The notes beneath the pieces are model-generated. The model was given only the letters and a program-made list of their open reading frames with translations, was not told the origin of the DNA and made no database searches. The position numbers and the translations under genes are program-made. Below, piece after piece: positions 18,205 to 29,015 of a DNA stretch of 64,000 nt. Each line of letters starts with the position of its first letter. The first letter of the stretch is position 1. The stretch comes from Pseudomonas asuensis (GTDB taxonomy: Bacteria; Pseudomonadota; Gammaproteobacteria; Pseudomonadales; Pseudomonadaceae): positions 1-64,000 of the forward strand of contig NZ_BMNW01000001.1 of assembly GCF_014646755.1 (NCBI RefSeq), in the 5' to 3' direction.

Positions 18205-18663
18205 ATGCTTTTTCAACGCCTCTTTCTGGGTGTCTGGCTAATTGCCGGCCTGGTCATGATGTACCTTGCCTTGGATTACCAAGCGCCCTTTTCCTACGAG
18301 CCGGTTGGCCCACGTGCCTATCCAATGTTGATGCTGGGATTGATGTCAGCAGGGTTGGCCTATCTTTTGATCAAGCCGACGCCGATCGACCACGCTCATG
18401 ACGAAAAGCCCATGGATGCGCCCACTGCGCGCAAGGTAGTCAGCTGCATTCTTCTGCTCCTGGCTTATGCGCTGCTATTCGAGCCGTTCGGCTTTGTGCC
18501 CAGCAGCATCGTTGCAGGTTTTTTATTTGCTCGACTCTACGGTGGGCGCTGGTTGCCCAGCCTTGTAACCAGCATTGTCATGTCTATCTGCCTATACATC
18601 CTGTTCGATCGCATTCTGGACGTCCCGCTGCCATTGGGCATCCTAGACGGCCTGGAGATTTGA
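18205..18663 (+). CDS. tctB: Tricarboxylate transporter small membrane subunit TctB
   Basis: 152 residues with four hydrophobic segments (about 6-22, 36-52, 79-100, 105-145), the usual small DctQ-like subunit of tripartite tricarboxylate transporters. GAGGG precedes the ATG. The stop is two bases before tctA, whose ribosome site lies inside the tctB 3' end, so the two membrane subunits are coupled. The C-terminal VPLPLGILDGLEI is typical of the family. Confidence 0.9.
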   Translation: MLFQRLFLGVWLIAGLVMMYLALDYQAPFSYEPVGPRAYPMLMLGLMSAGLAYLLIKPTPIDHAHDEKPMDAPTARKVVSCILLLLAYALLFEPFGFVPSSIVAGFLFARLYGGRWLPSLVTSIVMSICLYILFDRILDVPLPLGILDGLEI

Positions 18664-18664
18664 G

Positions 18665-20182
18665 ATGGAAACCCTGAATTTTCTTGCCCAAGGCTTCGGT
18701 GTCGCCTTGACACCTACCAACCTTATTATTGCATTGGTCGGCACACTGATCGGAACCGTGGTTGGTCTGCTCCCTGGCCTCGGCCCTATCAACGGGGTCG
18801 CCTTGTTGATTCCGGTAGCCTTTGCACTAGGCCTACCCCCTGAGTCAGCCTTGATTCTTTTGGCTGCGGTTTACCTTGGTTGTGAATATGGCGGCCGTAT
18901 CTCGTCGATCCTGCTGAACATTCCTGGTGAAGCCTCAACGCTCATGACCACTCTGGACGGTTATCCGTTAGCCCGAAAAGGCTTGGCTGGCGTTGCTTTA
19001 TCCCTGTCAGCATGGAGCTCCTTTATTGGCGCTTTTATTGCCACATGCGGCATGGTGCTTTTTGCTCCGCTGCTTGCCAAATGGGCGATTGCCTTTGGCC
19101 CTGCCGAATACTTCGCCCTGATGGTATTTGCGATCGTTTGTCTGGCCGGCATGGCGGGAGACAAACCCATCAAGACCCTTGTCGCCTCGCTGCTTGGCCT
19201 TTTCCTGGCTGCTATAGGCATTGATGCCAACAGTGGCGTTTATCGTTTTACGTTCGACAGCATTCACCTGGCTGACGGTATTCAATTCGTTGTACTGGTC
19301 TTGGGTCTGTTCTCGGTAAGCGAAGTGTTATTACTGCTCGAGAAGACCCATCACGGCCAGGATGCGGTTAAAGCCACAGGCCGCATGTTGTTCAACTTTC
19401 GTGAAGCCAAGTCGGTATTTCTAACCAACCTGCGCTGTGCGGTAAGCGGCTTTGTCATGGGCGTACTGCCCGGTGCCGGAGCAACACTTGCCAGTGCCCT
19501 CGCCTACATGACAGAAAAACGCATGGCAGGTGAAAAGGGAGAGTTTGGTAAGGGAGACCTGCGTGGTCTTGCTGCACCGGAAACGGCCATTGGCGCATCC
19601 TGCTGTGGCGCCATGATTCCCATGCTAACCCTGGGTGTTCCAGGATCGGGTACTACCGCGGTCATGATTGGCGCCCTCACGCTGTACAACATTACCCCTG
19701 GCCCGCTTCTGTTCCAAAATGAACCTACGCTCGTCTGGGGTTTGATTGCTTCGTTGTTCATCGCGAACGTGATGCTGCTCATTCTGAACGTACCGATGAT
19801 CAAGGTCTTTACCAAGATCCTGGCCGTACCAAACTGGGCGCTGGTACCTATCATCGCCATCATCACGTCAATCGGCGTTTATGCTGTACATGCCACGACG
19901 TTTGACCTGATCCTCATGGTCATTATCGGGATCCTTGGATACATCCTACGCAAGCTGGATTTCCCACTGTCACCCTTACTGTTGGGTTTCATCCTGGGCG
20001 GCTTGATGGAGCAGAACCTGCGGCGGGCACTGTCAATCTCCAACGGCAGCATGGACATTCTCTGGTCCAGTGGCATTAGCCAGGTGGTATGGCTGCTAGC
20101 CATCGTTATGCTGATCCTGCCCATGATTCGAATCTGGCGTCGTCGCTCTCTTCGCCGTAAAGCCCATATGGCCAACGTGTGA
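18665..20182 (+). CDS. tctA: Tricarboxylate transporter large membrane subunit TctA
   Basis: 505-residue integral membrane permease with about 11-12 hydrophobic segments. The two family glycine-rich motifs are present: GTVVGLLPGLGPINGVALL near residue 35 and GVLPGAGATLASALAYMTEK near 265. GVPGSGTTAVMIGAL follows near 325. It transports tricarboxylate using an ion gradient, with TctC delivering the ligand. GGAG lies eight bases upstream of the ATG. Confidence 0.95.
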   Translation: METLNFLAQGFGVALTPTNLIIALVGTLIGTVVGLLPGLGPINGVALLIPVAFALGLPPESALILLAAVYLGCEYGGRISSILLNIPGEASTLMTTLDGYPLARKGLAGVALSLSAWSSFIGAFIATCGMVLFAPLLAKWAIAFGPAEYFALMVFAIVCLAGMAGDKPIKTLVASLLGLFLAAIGIDANSGVYRFTFDSIHLADGIQFVVLVLGLFSVSEVLLLLEKTHHGQDAVKATGRMLFNFREAKSVFLTNLRCAVSGFVMGVLPGAGATLASALAYMTEKRMAGEKGEFGKGDLRGLAAPETAIGASCCGAMIPMLTLGVPGSGTTAVMIGALTLYNITPGPLLFQNEPTLVWGLIASLFIANVMLLILNVPMIKVFTKILAVPNWALVPIIAIITSIGVYAVHATTFDLILMVIIGILGYILRKLDFPLSPLLLGFILGGLMEQNLRRALSISNGSMDILWSSGISQVVWLLAIVMLILPMIRIWRRRSLRRKAHMANV

Positions 20183-20201
20183 CAGAGGCAAAAGCGATAC
20201 A

Positions 20202-21254
20202 GTGAAGCGCTCTTATCACACGTTAGCCGCTTCGCTCCGGTTGTGGTGGGTGACTCCCCTGGCCGGAGCATTGGGCGGATACCTGGCCAGCCTTGCGCAC
20301 TGGCCTCTACCCTGGATGATTGGCTCGCTCCTGGGCGTCATAGCCATCCGCTGTTGCGGCTGGCTAACCCAGGAGATGCCTCATGCCCGCAAGGGAGGCC
20401 AATGGGTAATTGCTACAGGTATCGGCCTTCACTTCAACCAGGCCATTGTCGAACAGATTGCAACGCATGCTCTGGTTATCGTATTGGGTACTGTTTTAAC
20501 TGTAACCGCCAGCGTGATAGGCATCGTTTTATTGCGACGCAGTGGTGAAGATCGCGCTACTGCCTTTTTTGCCAGCATGCCAGGCGGCGCAAATGAAATG
20601 GTTAATCTGGCCAAGCGAAACGACGCCATCCTGGCCCGGGTAGCCGCCGCCCAAAGCTTGAGGATGGTTTTTGTTCTACTCAGTGTGCCGGCAGCCTATA
20701 AATATCTATTTGCAGGCGAGTCTCCTGTCGCTCTGCATGCTGTTGAAGTCAATTATTTCTGGTTACTGCCCATTATGTTGGTTGGCGCAGGCTTGGCGTT
20801 CATCTTTCAAAAGCTGCGACTGCCTAATGCATGGCAGTTGGGTGCCCTGCTGGTTAGCATTGCTACCAGCGTGACATTTAATCTAAATATCGGTTTGCCT
20901 GCAGGCGCAGGTGATGTTGGTCAATGGCTAATCGGGAGTTCATTAGGTTGTTATTTTGATCGCCCCTTCTTTCGCCAGGCGCCAGCCTTCATGGCACGCA
21001 CAGTCCTGGCTACACTTATGGCTATCCTCATTGCTGCTCCCATTGCAGCCGGGCTGGGCTGGCTGACAGAACTCGACGCTCGCTCGCTGCTGCTAGGGAT
21101 GGTACCGGGCGGCATCGCTGAGATGAGCCTCACGGCCGAGGCACTGCACTTAATGGTGCCATTAGTAACAGCCATGCAGGTGCTGCGCTTACTACTGGTC
21201 CTCTTTCTTGCGCAGCCGGTCTACCGACTATGGTTACGCCGAGTGGCTAACTAG
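20202..21254 (+). CDS. AbrB-family membrane protein (putative transporter)
   Basis: 350 residues, GTG start, about ten hydrophobic segments in two similar halves. Both halves contain the family pattern seen as [18 protein letters not shown] near residue 130 and [19 protein letters not shown] near 305. This is the membrane 'AbrB' family (PF05145), often misannotated as ammonia monooxygenase or transcriptional regulator. It follows tctA by 19 bases and so belongs to the operon; a role in export or uptake of a related metabolite is possible but unproven. Its last 4 bases overlap the convergent rsmJ. Confidence 0.88.
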   Translation: MKRSYHTLAASLRLWWVTPLAGALGGYLASLAHWPLPWMIGSLLGVIAIRCCGWLTQEMPHARKGGQWVIATGIGLHFNQAIVEQIATHALVIVLGTVLTVTASVIGIVLLRRSGEDRATAFFASMPGGANEMVNLAKRNDAILARVAAAQSLRMVFVLLSVPAAYKYLFAGESPVALHAVEVNYFWLLPIMLVGAGLAFIFQKLRLPNAWQLGALLVSIATSVTFNLNIGLPAGAGDVGQWLIGSSLGCYFDRPFFRQAPAFMARTVLATLMAILIAAPIAAGLGWLTELDARSLLLGMVPGGIAEMSLTAEALHLMVPLVTAMQVLRLLLVLFLAQPVYRLWLRRVAN

Positions 21255-22036
21255 TCTTTACCCAATGCTTTTTTAGGATAGATGTCATACCGGCTGGACT
21301 TGCCATCCAGACTATAGCTAGGTTTGGCACCTTCAATGGGAGGTGCCTTGCGCGGACGCTTAACCACCACGCGATGAGTGGCAAGTCTAAGAGCTGCCTC
21401 AAGCAGGGCGGGTGCATCGGGATCATCACCTACCAGTGGGCGAAAGATACGCATCTCTTTTTTTACCAAGGCAGACTTATCGCGATGAGGAAACATGGGA
21501 TCAAGGTAAATAACCTGAGGCGCCTCGCTCATCTGTTGCATCAGCTCAATGGCATTTCCTTTGAGAAGTGTCATGCGTGCCACGATAGCACCAACCTCCT
21601 CATCGTATGCAGCACGGCGAAGGCCATCTTCAAGCAAAGCTGCAATCAAAGGTTGGCGCTCAACCAATCTGACCGTGCAACCCAGTGTGGCAAGTACGAA
21701 CGCATCACGGCCCAGACCAGCCGTAGCGTCCAGAACACTAGGACGGATACCTGTTCCAACACCGACTGCTTTGGCAATCATTTGCCCACTGCCGCCTCCA
21801 AAGCGCCGACGGTGAGCCGCTGCGCCCTCTAGAAGATCGACCCGTACAGGCCCCGGCGCATCGGGACCACGCTGAACCAGTTGAAGCCCTGAATCACCCA
21901 ACTGAAGCGCAAAGTCGGTTTCAGGCTCCTGGGAGACCGGCAAATTTAACTGCAAGCCTAGGGCATGTGCCTGATCCTGCCATAAAGCATTGAGGGATTG
22001 GATAGAAACGGCAGCAGTACTGGGATCGATAGTCAT
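21251..22036 (-). CDS. rsmJ: 16S rRNA m2G1516 methyltransferase RsmJ
   Basis: Methylates guanine 1516 of 16S rRNA at N2 using S-adenosylmethionine. 261 residues. The SAM-binding motif [19 protein letters not shown] is near residues 98-116, and the catalytic-type motif [18 protein letters not shown] near 174-191. The C-terminal [20 protein letters not shown] is a family signature. It ends tail-to-tail with the AbrB-type gene with a 4-base overlap and no terminator between. Confidence 0.95.
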   Translation of the reverse strand: MTIDPSTAAVSIQSLNALWQDQAHALGLQLNLPVSQEPETDFALQLGDSGLQLVQRGPDAPGPVRVDLLEGAAAHRRRFGGGSGQMIAKAVGVGTGIRPSVLDATAGLGRDAFVLATLGCTVRLVERQPLIAALLEDGLRRAAYDEEVGAIVARMTLLKGNAIELMQQMSEAPQVIYLDPMFPHRDKSALVKKEMRIFRPLVGDDPDAPALLEAALRLATHRVVVKRPRKAPPIEGAKPSYSLDGKSSRYDIYPKKALGKD

Positions 22037-22096
22037 GGCAAGAAAGATGGACGGGCAAAAACGGCATTCTGCCAGAGCGCTGGCAGATAGGCACGT

Positions 22097-22789
22097 TTAG
22101 CGGCAGACATGGAAACCGCCCATATCAAGATGAAAGTGATCATAGTGCGCCCTGTTGTAATCAGGAGACAGTGTCGTATTGAAGGATTTACAGGCGCCCT
22201 CTCGGAGTAAACGTAAAAAGCGGGCCTTGTTGTCATCCCCTTTCCAATCACGAGCGACCGTAATGCGCTGTCCGTTTTCCAGGCGAAAACCTGCAAGGTC
22301 TAAAGCATTGGCTGTGGCATGCTCGCTACGACGGGCATTGGTACGGTTGTAAATGTTGCGGCAGGCGAAACTTCCAAAATGTTCGACACTGGCGACACGC
22401 TGACCGAAGACTGCTTCTGCCGCTGGCTGCAGCGTGTGCAGCTCGAACAAGGCATAGGCTGTAGCCAAAGGGCAAGTTGCCAGAAAGCTGCCGCTAAAGG
22501 CTACATCGGAGCGCTGGACCCTAACTACATTTTCCAAGGGACACTGCTTGCTACCTGCATTGGCAGGCATCTGCGCATAGCGTAAGGGTGAGGTCTGCAG
22601 CGCCTGAGCGCAAAGCTCAGGATCGTGCTGCAATCTCATTAACTTGTAGCGCGTCAGAAGATTAGGCGGCTGCCTTATATCAAGCGGCTTGAACGGATTC
22701 CACTGGGTGGGAACACGAATCCAGTCATAAGCCAAGCCAATCCCGGCGGTAATAGCGGCCAAGCACAGTAGAGCGAATACGTAACGCAT
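22097..22789 (-). CDS. Extensin-like C-terminal domain protein (putative periplasmic peptidase)
   Basis: 230 residues. One N-terminal hydrophobic segment (about 4-20) acts as a membrane anchor or signal. A domain of the extensin-like C family follows (PF06904), which has an M15 peptidase-like fold. Putative zinc ligands are visible in SEHATANALDLAGFRL and HYDHFHLDMGGFHVCR. Paired cysteines (CP..., FACRNI, EGACKS, HVCR) suggest disulfides and a periplasmic location. A role in peptidoglycan trimming is inferred from the fold only. Confidence 0.85.
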   Translation of the reverse strand: MRYVFALLCLAAITAGIGLAYDWIRVPTQWNPFKPLDIRQPPNLLTRYKLMRLQHDPELCAQALQTSPLRYAQMPANAGSKQCPLENVVRVQRSDVAFSGSFLATCPLATAYALFELHTLQPAAEAVFGQRVASVEHFGSFACRNIYNRTNARRSEHATANALDLAGFRLENGQRITVARDWKGDDNKARFLRLLREGACKSFNTTLSPDYNRAHYDHFHLDMGGFHVCR

Positions 22790-22820
22790 ACCTGTCCTGA
22801 CGGTTAAAGGTCATGACCCA

Positions 22821-23678
22821 CTAAAGCAAACCTAGTTGCTCGACAGGCTCAGCCATGACTGGCAGTGGTGGCAGTTCCGGCAGGCGCTCTTGAAGCTGCG
22901 CGTGAAAACGCATGGCTAGCTCAGGTGCATGCCGATTGTCAGGTGTATGCAGGAAAATATAAGGAGTACGCCCCTCTTTGATCCATTCTGCAAATTTGTT
23001 CACCCAAGGCTCTAGATAGGTGTCGTTAGCTTCAAGTTCCAGACGGCCAATGAAGCGAATCTGCGGCGAGCCGGTAAAAGCAGGGACACGAACAGGGACG
23101 CGAGGCTTTTTTGCCTGTGCGTCTCGAATGACCTCGGATACAGGCGCGCTGCTAAACAATGCACGTGAATCCAACCCAATACGCTCTACATTTCTTTCCA
23201 TCAGCAAATTATTGAGCTCACGCTCAGCCATGCCTTTGCTGAAAAAATCGTCGTGCCGTACCTCTACAGCAACACGCCCAGAGGACGGTAGCGCATCGAG
23301 GAAATCAGCCAGTTCTGTTAATCGCCTTGGGCCAAAACTGGAAGGGAACTGAAGCCAATACGGACTGACACGCGTTCCCAAAGGAGACAGCAACTGCATG
23401 AAGGAATGAGCCTGTGACAGGCAGGCCCTCAAATCACCATCATGACTGACTTCACGGGGAAACTTGGCGCAGAAACGGAAGTGATCAGGCATTAACTCGG
23501 CCCAGCGCGCCACCGTCTCAAGGGAGGGCTCAGCATAGAAGGTTGTGTTTCCTTCTACAGCATTAAACACTTGAGCATAGCGTGGAAGAAATTCCGAAGC
23601 ACGTGTGGAAGCCGGATAGAGCGAGCCACGCCAGTGAGGATCACTCCACGACGGGCAGCCAATATAGTAAGGCAGCAT
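22821..23678 (-). CDS. DUF72 family protein
   Basis: 285 residues matching DUF72 (YecE-like, TIM-barrel). The N-terminal YIGCPSWSDPHWRGSLYP and FNAVEGNTTFYAEPS, RFCAKFPREVSHD, SPYWLQFPSSFGP, VAVEVRHDDFF and YIFLHTPDNRHAPE are all typical. Function is not established; a nucleic-acid-related or hydrolase role has been guessed for the fold. It lies 5 bases after the unknown 118-residue protein, so both are probably one transcript. Confidence 0.9.
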   Translation of the reverse strand: MLPYYIGCPSWSDPHWRGSLYPASTRASEFLPRYAQVFNAVEGNTTFYAEPSLETVARWAELMPDHFRFCAKFPREVSHDGDLRACLSQAHSFMQLLSPLGTRVSPYWLQFPSSFGPRRLTELADFLDALPSSGRVAVEVRHDDFFSKGMAERELNNLLMERNVERIGLDSRALFSSAPVSEVIRDAQAKKPRVPVRVPAFTGSPQIRFIGRLELEANDTYLEPWVNKFAEWIKEGRTPYIFLHTPDNRHAPELAMRFHAQLQERLPELPPLPVMAEPVEQLGLL

Positions 23679-23683
23679 TGGAT

Positions 23684-24040
23684 TTAGACGTATAAGTCCA
23701 GGCCTACTACCTGAGCAGCTCCAGTATCTCGTGGCAGCATGGCAATACTGTCATAACTGGCAATAGCACGCGCGCTACGGGCGCTGATTGACTGTTCATA
23801 GAGAACGTACTCTCGAGCAGTCAATAACTGAGCATCGCTTGTAATCTCATCGCCTGGCTGGGCCGACTCGACCCGACGGATCAGCGGCGCATTGCCCAAT
23901 CCCTGCGAAGAGGTATTGCCTGCAACAGGTTGCTCACGGCGGACCTCTTCTTCATGTTGTATCTCATGATATGAGCTGTCCGCCCGATTACGACCGGGAC
24001 GATCAAGCGAATAAGAAGAGGTATAGCTATCGATACGCAT
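23684..24040 (-). CDS. Unknown small polar protein
   Basis: 118 residues, not recognised. The first 60 residues are polar and low in hydrophobics (SYTSSYSLDRPGRNR, HEIQHEEEVRREQP), probably disordered. The second half is helix-prone (LLTAREYVLYEQSISARSAR) and the C-terminus is hydrophobic (AAQVVGLDLYV). No signal peptide, membrane helix or cysteine. A normal ATG start and tight spacing to the DUF72 gene support it being real. I recall similar proteins only in Pseudomonas; no function can be given. Confidence 0.7.
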   Translation of the reverse strand: MRIDSYTSSYSLDRPGRNRADSSYHEIQHEEEVRREQPVAGNTSSQGLGNAPLIRRVESAQPGDEITSDAQLLTAREYVLYEQSISARSARAIASYDSIAMLPRDTGAAQVVGLDLYV

Positions 24041-24200
24041 GATTAATGCCCTTTTGCCAGTATCAACACTGTATGGGATTGTCCGCTTCTAGCAAACAAT
24101 CCCTAGTACCACACGGGCTATGAAATCAACAGTCTGTCTAGTTGACCTCGCTAGCACCGCAGGGTTTTACCGCTTGTCGATTACTGCTGTCGAGGCTAGC

Positions 24201-24878
24201 TCAACGTGACTGCTTAGGCGTGGCAACTTGATCACGCAAATAGACAGGTTGCGCCTCCTCTGCTGGAACGGCGTCCCCGCGAGTCCAAGCCGGTACCGCC
24301 AGTGTCAGGATATCTTTAGCATGAGGCAAAAGATTACTGTCGGTCTCTGTAACAGGTACTACCATTCGGCCAACATAACTCCAACCTGTGCCTGCGCCAA
24401 ACCATTCCCCGGTAGCTGTTTCCGGCAGATAAACCTGTTCAGGAGGAAGCACCGCTTCAGCTCCTGTTAACTGCATGACCTCTTGCTCCAGGCGATAACA
24501 GCCCCAATACACTTCGTCCATACGTGCATCAATAGCAGCCGCCACCTGATTCACACCACGTTCCCGGTAAGCCCGCTGCGCCAGCGCAGCCAAATTGGAA
24601 ACGGGCAGTACGGGGCGATCCAGGCCAAACGCCAAGCCTTGAACAACACCGATTGCAATTCGTACGCCTGTAAATGCACCAGGGCCGCGACCAAATGCAA
24701 TGGCATCCACCGCTGACAATGCAATCTCCGACTCAGCCATGAGTTCCTGAATCATAGGCAGCACTTTCTGCGCATGCATTCGAGGAATAACCTCATAGCG
24801 GCACATGACGCTTCCCTCATGCAGGAGCGCAACAGAACAGGCTTCGGTAGCAGTATCAATGGCCAACAGCGTAGGCAT
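24201..24878 (-). CDS. tsaB: tRNA threonylcarbamoyladenosine biosynthesis protein TsaB
   Basis: Partner of TsaD and TsaE in adding threonylcarbamoyl to A37 of ANN-decoding tRNAs. 225 residues. The ASKHA-type N-terminus is LLAIDTATEACSVALLHEG, followed by HAQKVLPMIQELM and the conserved FGRGPGAFTGVRIAIGVVQGLAFG near residues 62-85. tcdA at 62.3-63.1 kb acts later on the same modification (cyclic t6A). A 160-base gap to the unknown protein holds no gene. Confidence 0.96.
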   Translation of the reverse strand: MPTLLAIDTATEACSVALLHEGSVMCRYEVIPRMHAQKVLPMIQELMAESEIALSAVDAIAFGRGPGAFTGVRIAIGVVQGLAFGLDRPVLPVSNLAALAQRAYRERGVNQVAAAIDARMDEVYWGCYRLEQEVMQLTGAEAVLPPEQVYLPETATGEWFGAGTGWSYVGRMVVPVTETDSNLLPHAKDILTLAVPAWTRGDAVPAEEAQPVYLRDQVATPKQSR

Positions 24879-24932
24879 CAGTGGTTATCCAGACAGAACA
24901 GCAAAGTCTGCCAGTATAAGTTCCAGAAACGA

Positions 24933-24958
24933 CAACGGCCATCCGAAGATGGCCGTTG
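24933..24958 (-). terminator. Terminator after the CsbD gene
   Basis: An 11-base stem CAACGGCCATC/GATGGCCGTTG closed by a 4-base loop (TTCG on the minus strand, an extra-stable tetraloop), 16 bases past the csbD-like stop. The T-tract is weak. Confidence 0.75.
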
Positions 24959-24974
24959 ATCAAATCTCTATGAC

Positions 24975-25163
24975 TTACAAGTTGCCGGCTTTCTTAACGC
25001 CATCTTTGACGTCGCCGACTACTTTCTGGCCCTTGCCCTTGATCTCTTGGGCATCGCCTTCGTTTTTAAGATGCTGGTTATCCGTTGCGTCACCTACACC
25101 TTGCTTGGCTTTGCCCGCTACTTCATTTGCAGTGCCTTTAATCTTATCTGTTGTGCTGCTCAT
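24975..25163 (-). CDS. CsbD-family stress protein
   Basis: 62 residues, very hydrophilic and Lys/Gly/Asp-rich. The repeated family pattern [19 protein letters not shown] is followed by the same motif type in [19 protein letters not shown]. CsbD proteins are abundant general-stress proteins of unknown mechanism. AGGAG lies seven bases upstream of the ATG, and a TTCG-loop terminator follows, so it is a one-gene unit, probably induced in stationary phase or osmotic stress (inference). Confidence 0.9.
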   Translation of the reverse strand: MSSTTDKIKGTANEVAGKAKQGVGDATDNQHLKNEGDAQEIKGKGQKVVGDVKDGVKKAGNL

Positions 25164-25280
25164 AGCGTTCTCCTAATTTCATTGTGTACATAATTACGAC
25201 ACAGCCTGGGAAAGGAGAGTTCAACTATTCTTATGTGGCTTAGTAACCTTTTGGCTTAATCGTGCTTAATCACTGGATAC

Positions 25281-25309
25281 AAAAACGGCCCTGAAAAGGG
25301 CCGTTTTGA
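25281..25309 (-). terminator. Intrinsic terminator after adk
   Basis: Stem AAAACGGCCCT/AGGGCCGTTTT with a short loop, followed on the minus strand by a T-run. It lies 19 bases past the adk stop. Confidence 0.85.
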
Positions 25310-25327
25310 TAGCAGGCAGAAGCGCGT

Positions 25328-25987
<660 letters not shown>

Positions 25988-26192
25988 TTAAATGATGGTA
26001 TCCAGGACTTGCCTTGGAGTGGCTCGCTAAATAGAGCCATTGCTAATTCCAGGCTGTCTCGATGTTTTATCTGGCCGTTTAACGGTCAAGGGGATTCAAA
26101 ATACACAGCATCACGAGGGGGCACAAGCCACTAAAAGTCGCAGGGATTTATTCGTACTTTCCAGATGAAATGGAGGGATTGCCTGGCTAGTG

Positions 26193-26226
26193 GTCCTGCC
26201 GCTCCGCTAAGAGGAGCAGACAGGAC
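26193..26226 (-). terminator. Imperfect hairpin downstream of ppc
   Basis: Two-part stem GTCCTG...GCTCC / GGAGC...CAGGAC with a small internal loop, 25 bases past the ppc stop. No clear T-run. It may terminate ppc. The rest of the 275-base gap to adk holds nothing I recognise. Confidence 0.5.
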
Positions 26227-26250
26227 ACTTTTGGATAACAGGATCCCTGC

Positions 26251-28890
26251 TTAACCCGTGTTGCGAAGGCCTGCTGCAATGCCTGCCACACTGACTAGCA
26301 AGGCCTGATCCAAGGGACTCGGCGCGCCCTCTCCAGCCTGCCGGGAACGCTCCAGCAATTCGATCTGGAGCAGGTGTAGCGGGTCTAGATAAATATTACG
26401 GACAGCAATAAAGGCACGCGTTTGAGGGTTGTGTGCCAACAGCTCACCCTGCCCCGTCAAACGCAGCACGGAGCGCTCCGCCTGCGACAACAGGTCGCGG
26501 AGCTCCTGCCCTAATGCTCGCCATTGCTCTGGCACCAATTGCTCATCGTACAGCTGCGCAATATCTCCATCGGCCTTTGCCAGGACCATTTCCAGCATAT
26601 CGATTCGAGTACGAAAGAACGGCCAGCGCTCACGCATGTGTTGTAACCGCGCCTCATCCCCCCTCTCCAAGGCACGAGTCAAGGCTGTTTCCCACCCGAG
26701 CCATGCCGGTAACATCAAACGCGTTTGTGTCCAGGCAAAGATCCAGGGGATGGCACGTAAGCTTTCTACCCCACCCTCACGCCGCTTTGCCGGGCGACTG
26801 CCCAATGGGAGGCGACCAAGCTCCTGCTCGGGCGTGGCCCTGCGGAAATAGTCGACGAATTGCGGATGCTCTCGTACTACGCCGCGATAAGCTTTAAGGC
26901 TGTCAGCCGCCAGGCGGTCCATGTCAGCTCGCCACTCCGGCTCAGGCACAGGAGGTGGTTGCAGCGTAGCCTCTAGAACAGCAGCCAGATAAAGATTGAG
27001 ATTTTGCCGTGCAATATCAGGCTGTCCGAATTTGAAGCGAATCATCTCGCCCTGCTCCGTTACCCGGAAGTGCCCGCTGACCGAACCCGGCGGCTGCGAA
27101 AGAATTGCTTCATGGGCAGGGCCGCCACCACGCCCTACCGTACCCCCTCGGCCATGGAACAAAATGAGCTCTACTCCTTGTCGGCTGCAGATCTCAACCA
27201 ATGCCTCCTGAGCGCGGTATTGCGCCCAGGCTGCCGCCAAGGTCCCGGCATCTTTAGCGGAGTCAGAATAGCCAATCATGACCTCCTGAGGGCCTTGAAG
27301 TCGCTCGCGGTAGCCTGGCAACACCAGCAAACTTTCAATGACTTGCCCGGCATGATCGAGATCGTCCAATGTCTCAAACAGGGGAACGACCCGTATGGGC
27401 CGGCGTACACCAGCTTCCTTGAGCAACAACTGAACTGCCAGGATATCGGAGGCTGCACCTGCCATCGAGATGACATATGAGCCCAGCGCCGCTGCAGGGG
27501 CCTCTGCAATCACGCGGCAGGTTGCGAGTACCTCGGCGGTATCTGCCGAAGGCGTATAATCCGGCGCCAGCAGGGGCCTGCGGCTGGAAAGCTCTGCTTC
27601 CAAAAACGCTAACCGCCTCGCTTCATCCCATTGAGCATAACTACCCATGCCCAGGTACTCTGTAATCTCATTCATGGCTGAAGCATGACGAGTCGAGTCC
27701 TGCCGAATATCCAACCGAACCAAGAAAAGCCCGAAGGTAGTGGCACGGCGTAAGGCGTCTAATAGCGACCCGTCCGCAATAACGCCCATGCCACAGGCAT
27801 GAAGCGACTCATAGCAGAGCTTGAGAGGATTCAACAGCTCTTCGTTATGCTCCAGCACACCCACAGTAGGTACATGAGGCTCGTTTACGGCTCGGGCTGC
27901 CCAATCACGAGTAGCCTTGAGTCGCTCGCGTAATCGCTTGAGCAAAACACGATAAGGCTCCGGTGTATCACCTACCTCTGCCATGAGCTCAGCAGAAGCA
28001 CGCTGCATAGAGAGTTCTGAGGCAAGGCGGTCGACGTCACGCATATACAGATCGGCCGCCATCCATCGAGCCAGCAATAACACTTCCCGTGTTATTGCCG
28101 CTGTTACGTTTGGGTTGCCGTCACGGTCCCCTCCCATCCAGGACGCAAAACGAATAGGCGTTGCCAATAAGGGCAAACGGCTTCCGGTTGCTTTTTGTAC
28201 GGTTTCATCCACCTGTCGGAGCAGACGGGGAACAGCATGCCAAAGGGAGTTTTCAATCACTGCAAACCCCCATTTGGCCTCGTCAACAGGCGTAGGACGC
28301 TGCCGGCGGATCTCTTCCGTATGCCAGGCTTCGGCAATAAGACGGCGCAATCGCTGCTGAACCTCTTGCCGCTCAGCCTTCGTTAAATCGTCATGATCCT
28401 GAGCTGCCAGTTGCTCGGTAATTTCTTCGTACTTTTGGATCAATGTCCTACGAGCGACCTCTGTAGGATGCGCAGTCAGAACCAGTTCGATATTGAGCTG
28501 AGACAGCTGATCGGCAAGCTTCTGCCCGGTGTGCCCAGCTTGCTTGAGTCGGGACAGTACCTCTTCCAGCACGCGATCTTCTAAAGGTGCTGGTTCTTCA
28601 GCACTACGCCGACGAATACGGTGGTACTCCTCGGCAATATTGGCCAGGTTCAGAAAATGGTTGAAGGCTCTGGCAACCGGTAGCAATTCTGACTCGTCCA
28701 GTGCGTTGAGCGTTTCGGATAACTGCCTTTCGCCACGTGTAGAGCCCCCGCGTGAGGCCTTGGCACCCTTACGAATACGCTCGATTTTTTCCAGAAAGGC
28801 GGGGCCGTACTGATCAGAAATGGTCTGCCCTAGCAGCTCCCCCAGTTGATGAACATCTTCCCGCAGGCGTACATCAATCTCGACGACCAT
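26251..28890 (-). CDS. ppc: Phosphoenolpyruvate carboxylase
   Basis: Carboxylates PEP to oxaloacetate, replenishing the TCA cycle. From the ATG at 28890 (AGAGGGATAAAC upstream) the product is 879 residues, the normal length; an in-frame extension to 28959 has no support. The catalytic His is in [14 protein letters not shown] (about 139-152). The second signature [13 protein letters not shown] and the glycine loop [15 protein letters not shown] are near residues 560-600. The C-terminus ends in the conserved [10 protein letters not shown] that forms part of the active site. Confidence 0.98.
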   Translation of the reverse strand: MVVEIDVRLREDVHQLGELLGQTISDQYGPAFLEKIERIRKGAKASRGGSTRGERQLSETLNALDESELLPVARAFNHFLNLANIAEEYHRIRRRSAEEPAPLEDRVLEEVLSRLKQAGHTGQKLADQLSQLNIELVLTAHPTEVARRTLIQKYEEITEQLAAQDHDDLTKAERQEVQQRLRRLIAEAWHTEEIRRQRPTPVDEAKWGFAVIENSLWHAVPRLLRQVDETVQKATGSRLPLLATPIRFASWMGGDRDGNPNVTAAITREVLLLARWMAADLYMRDVDRLASELSMQRASAELMAEVGDTPEPYRVLLKRLRERLKATRDWAARAVNEPHVPTVGVLEHNEELLNPLKLCYESLHACGMGVIADGSLLDALRRATTFGLFLVRLDIRQDSTRHASAMNEITEYLGMGSYAQWDEARRLAFLEAELSSRRPLLAPDYTPSADTAEVLATCRVIAEAPAAALGSYVISMAGAASDILAVQLLLKEAGVRRPIRVVPLFETLDDLDHAGQVIESLLVLPGYRERLQGPQEVMIGYSDSAKDAGTLAAAWAQYRAQEALVEICSRQGVELILFHGRGGTVGRGGGPAHEAILSQPPGSVSGHFRVTEQGEMIRFKFGQPDIARQNLNLYLAAVLEATLQPPPVPEPEWRADMDRLAADSLKAYRGVVREHPQFVDYFRRATPEQELGRLPLGSRPAKRREGGVESLRAIPWIFAWTQTRLMLPAWLGWETALTRALERGDEARLQHMRERWPFFRTRIDMLEMVLAKADGDIAQLYDEQLVPEQWRALGQELRDLLSQAERSVLRLTGQGELLAHNPQTRAFIAVRNIYLDPLHLLQIELLERSRQAGEGAPSPLDQALLVSVAGIAAGLRNTG

Positions 28891-29015
28891 GTTTATCCCT
28901 CTTTCGTTGTTCTCTACTTCTTGTTCTAGCACACCTGCGCCAGGGACCTCATACGACACTCTGCTGTCTAGCTTTTGTAGAACGGCAACGAAACGGTTAA
29001 GCGAAGGAGATTCTC

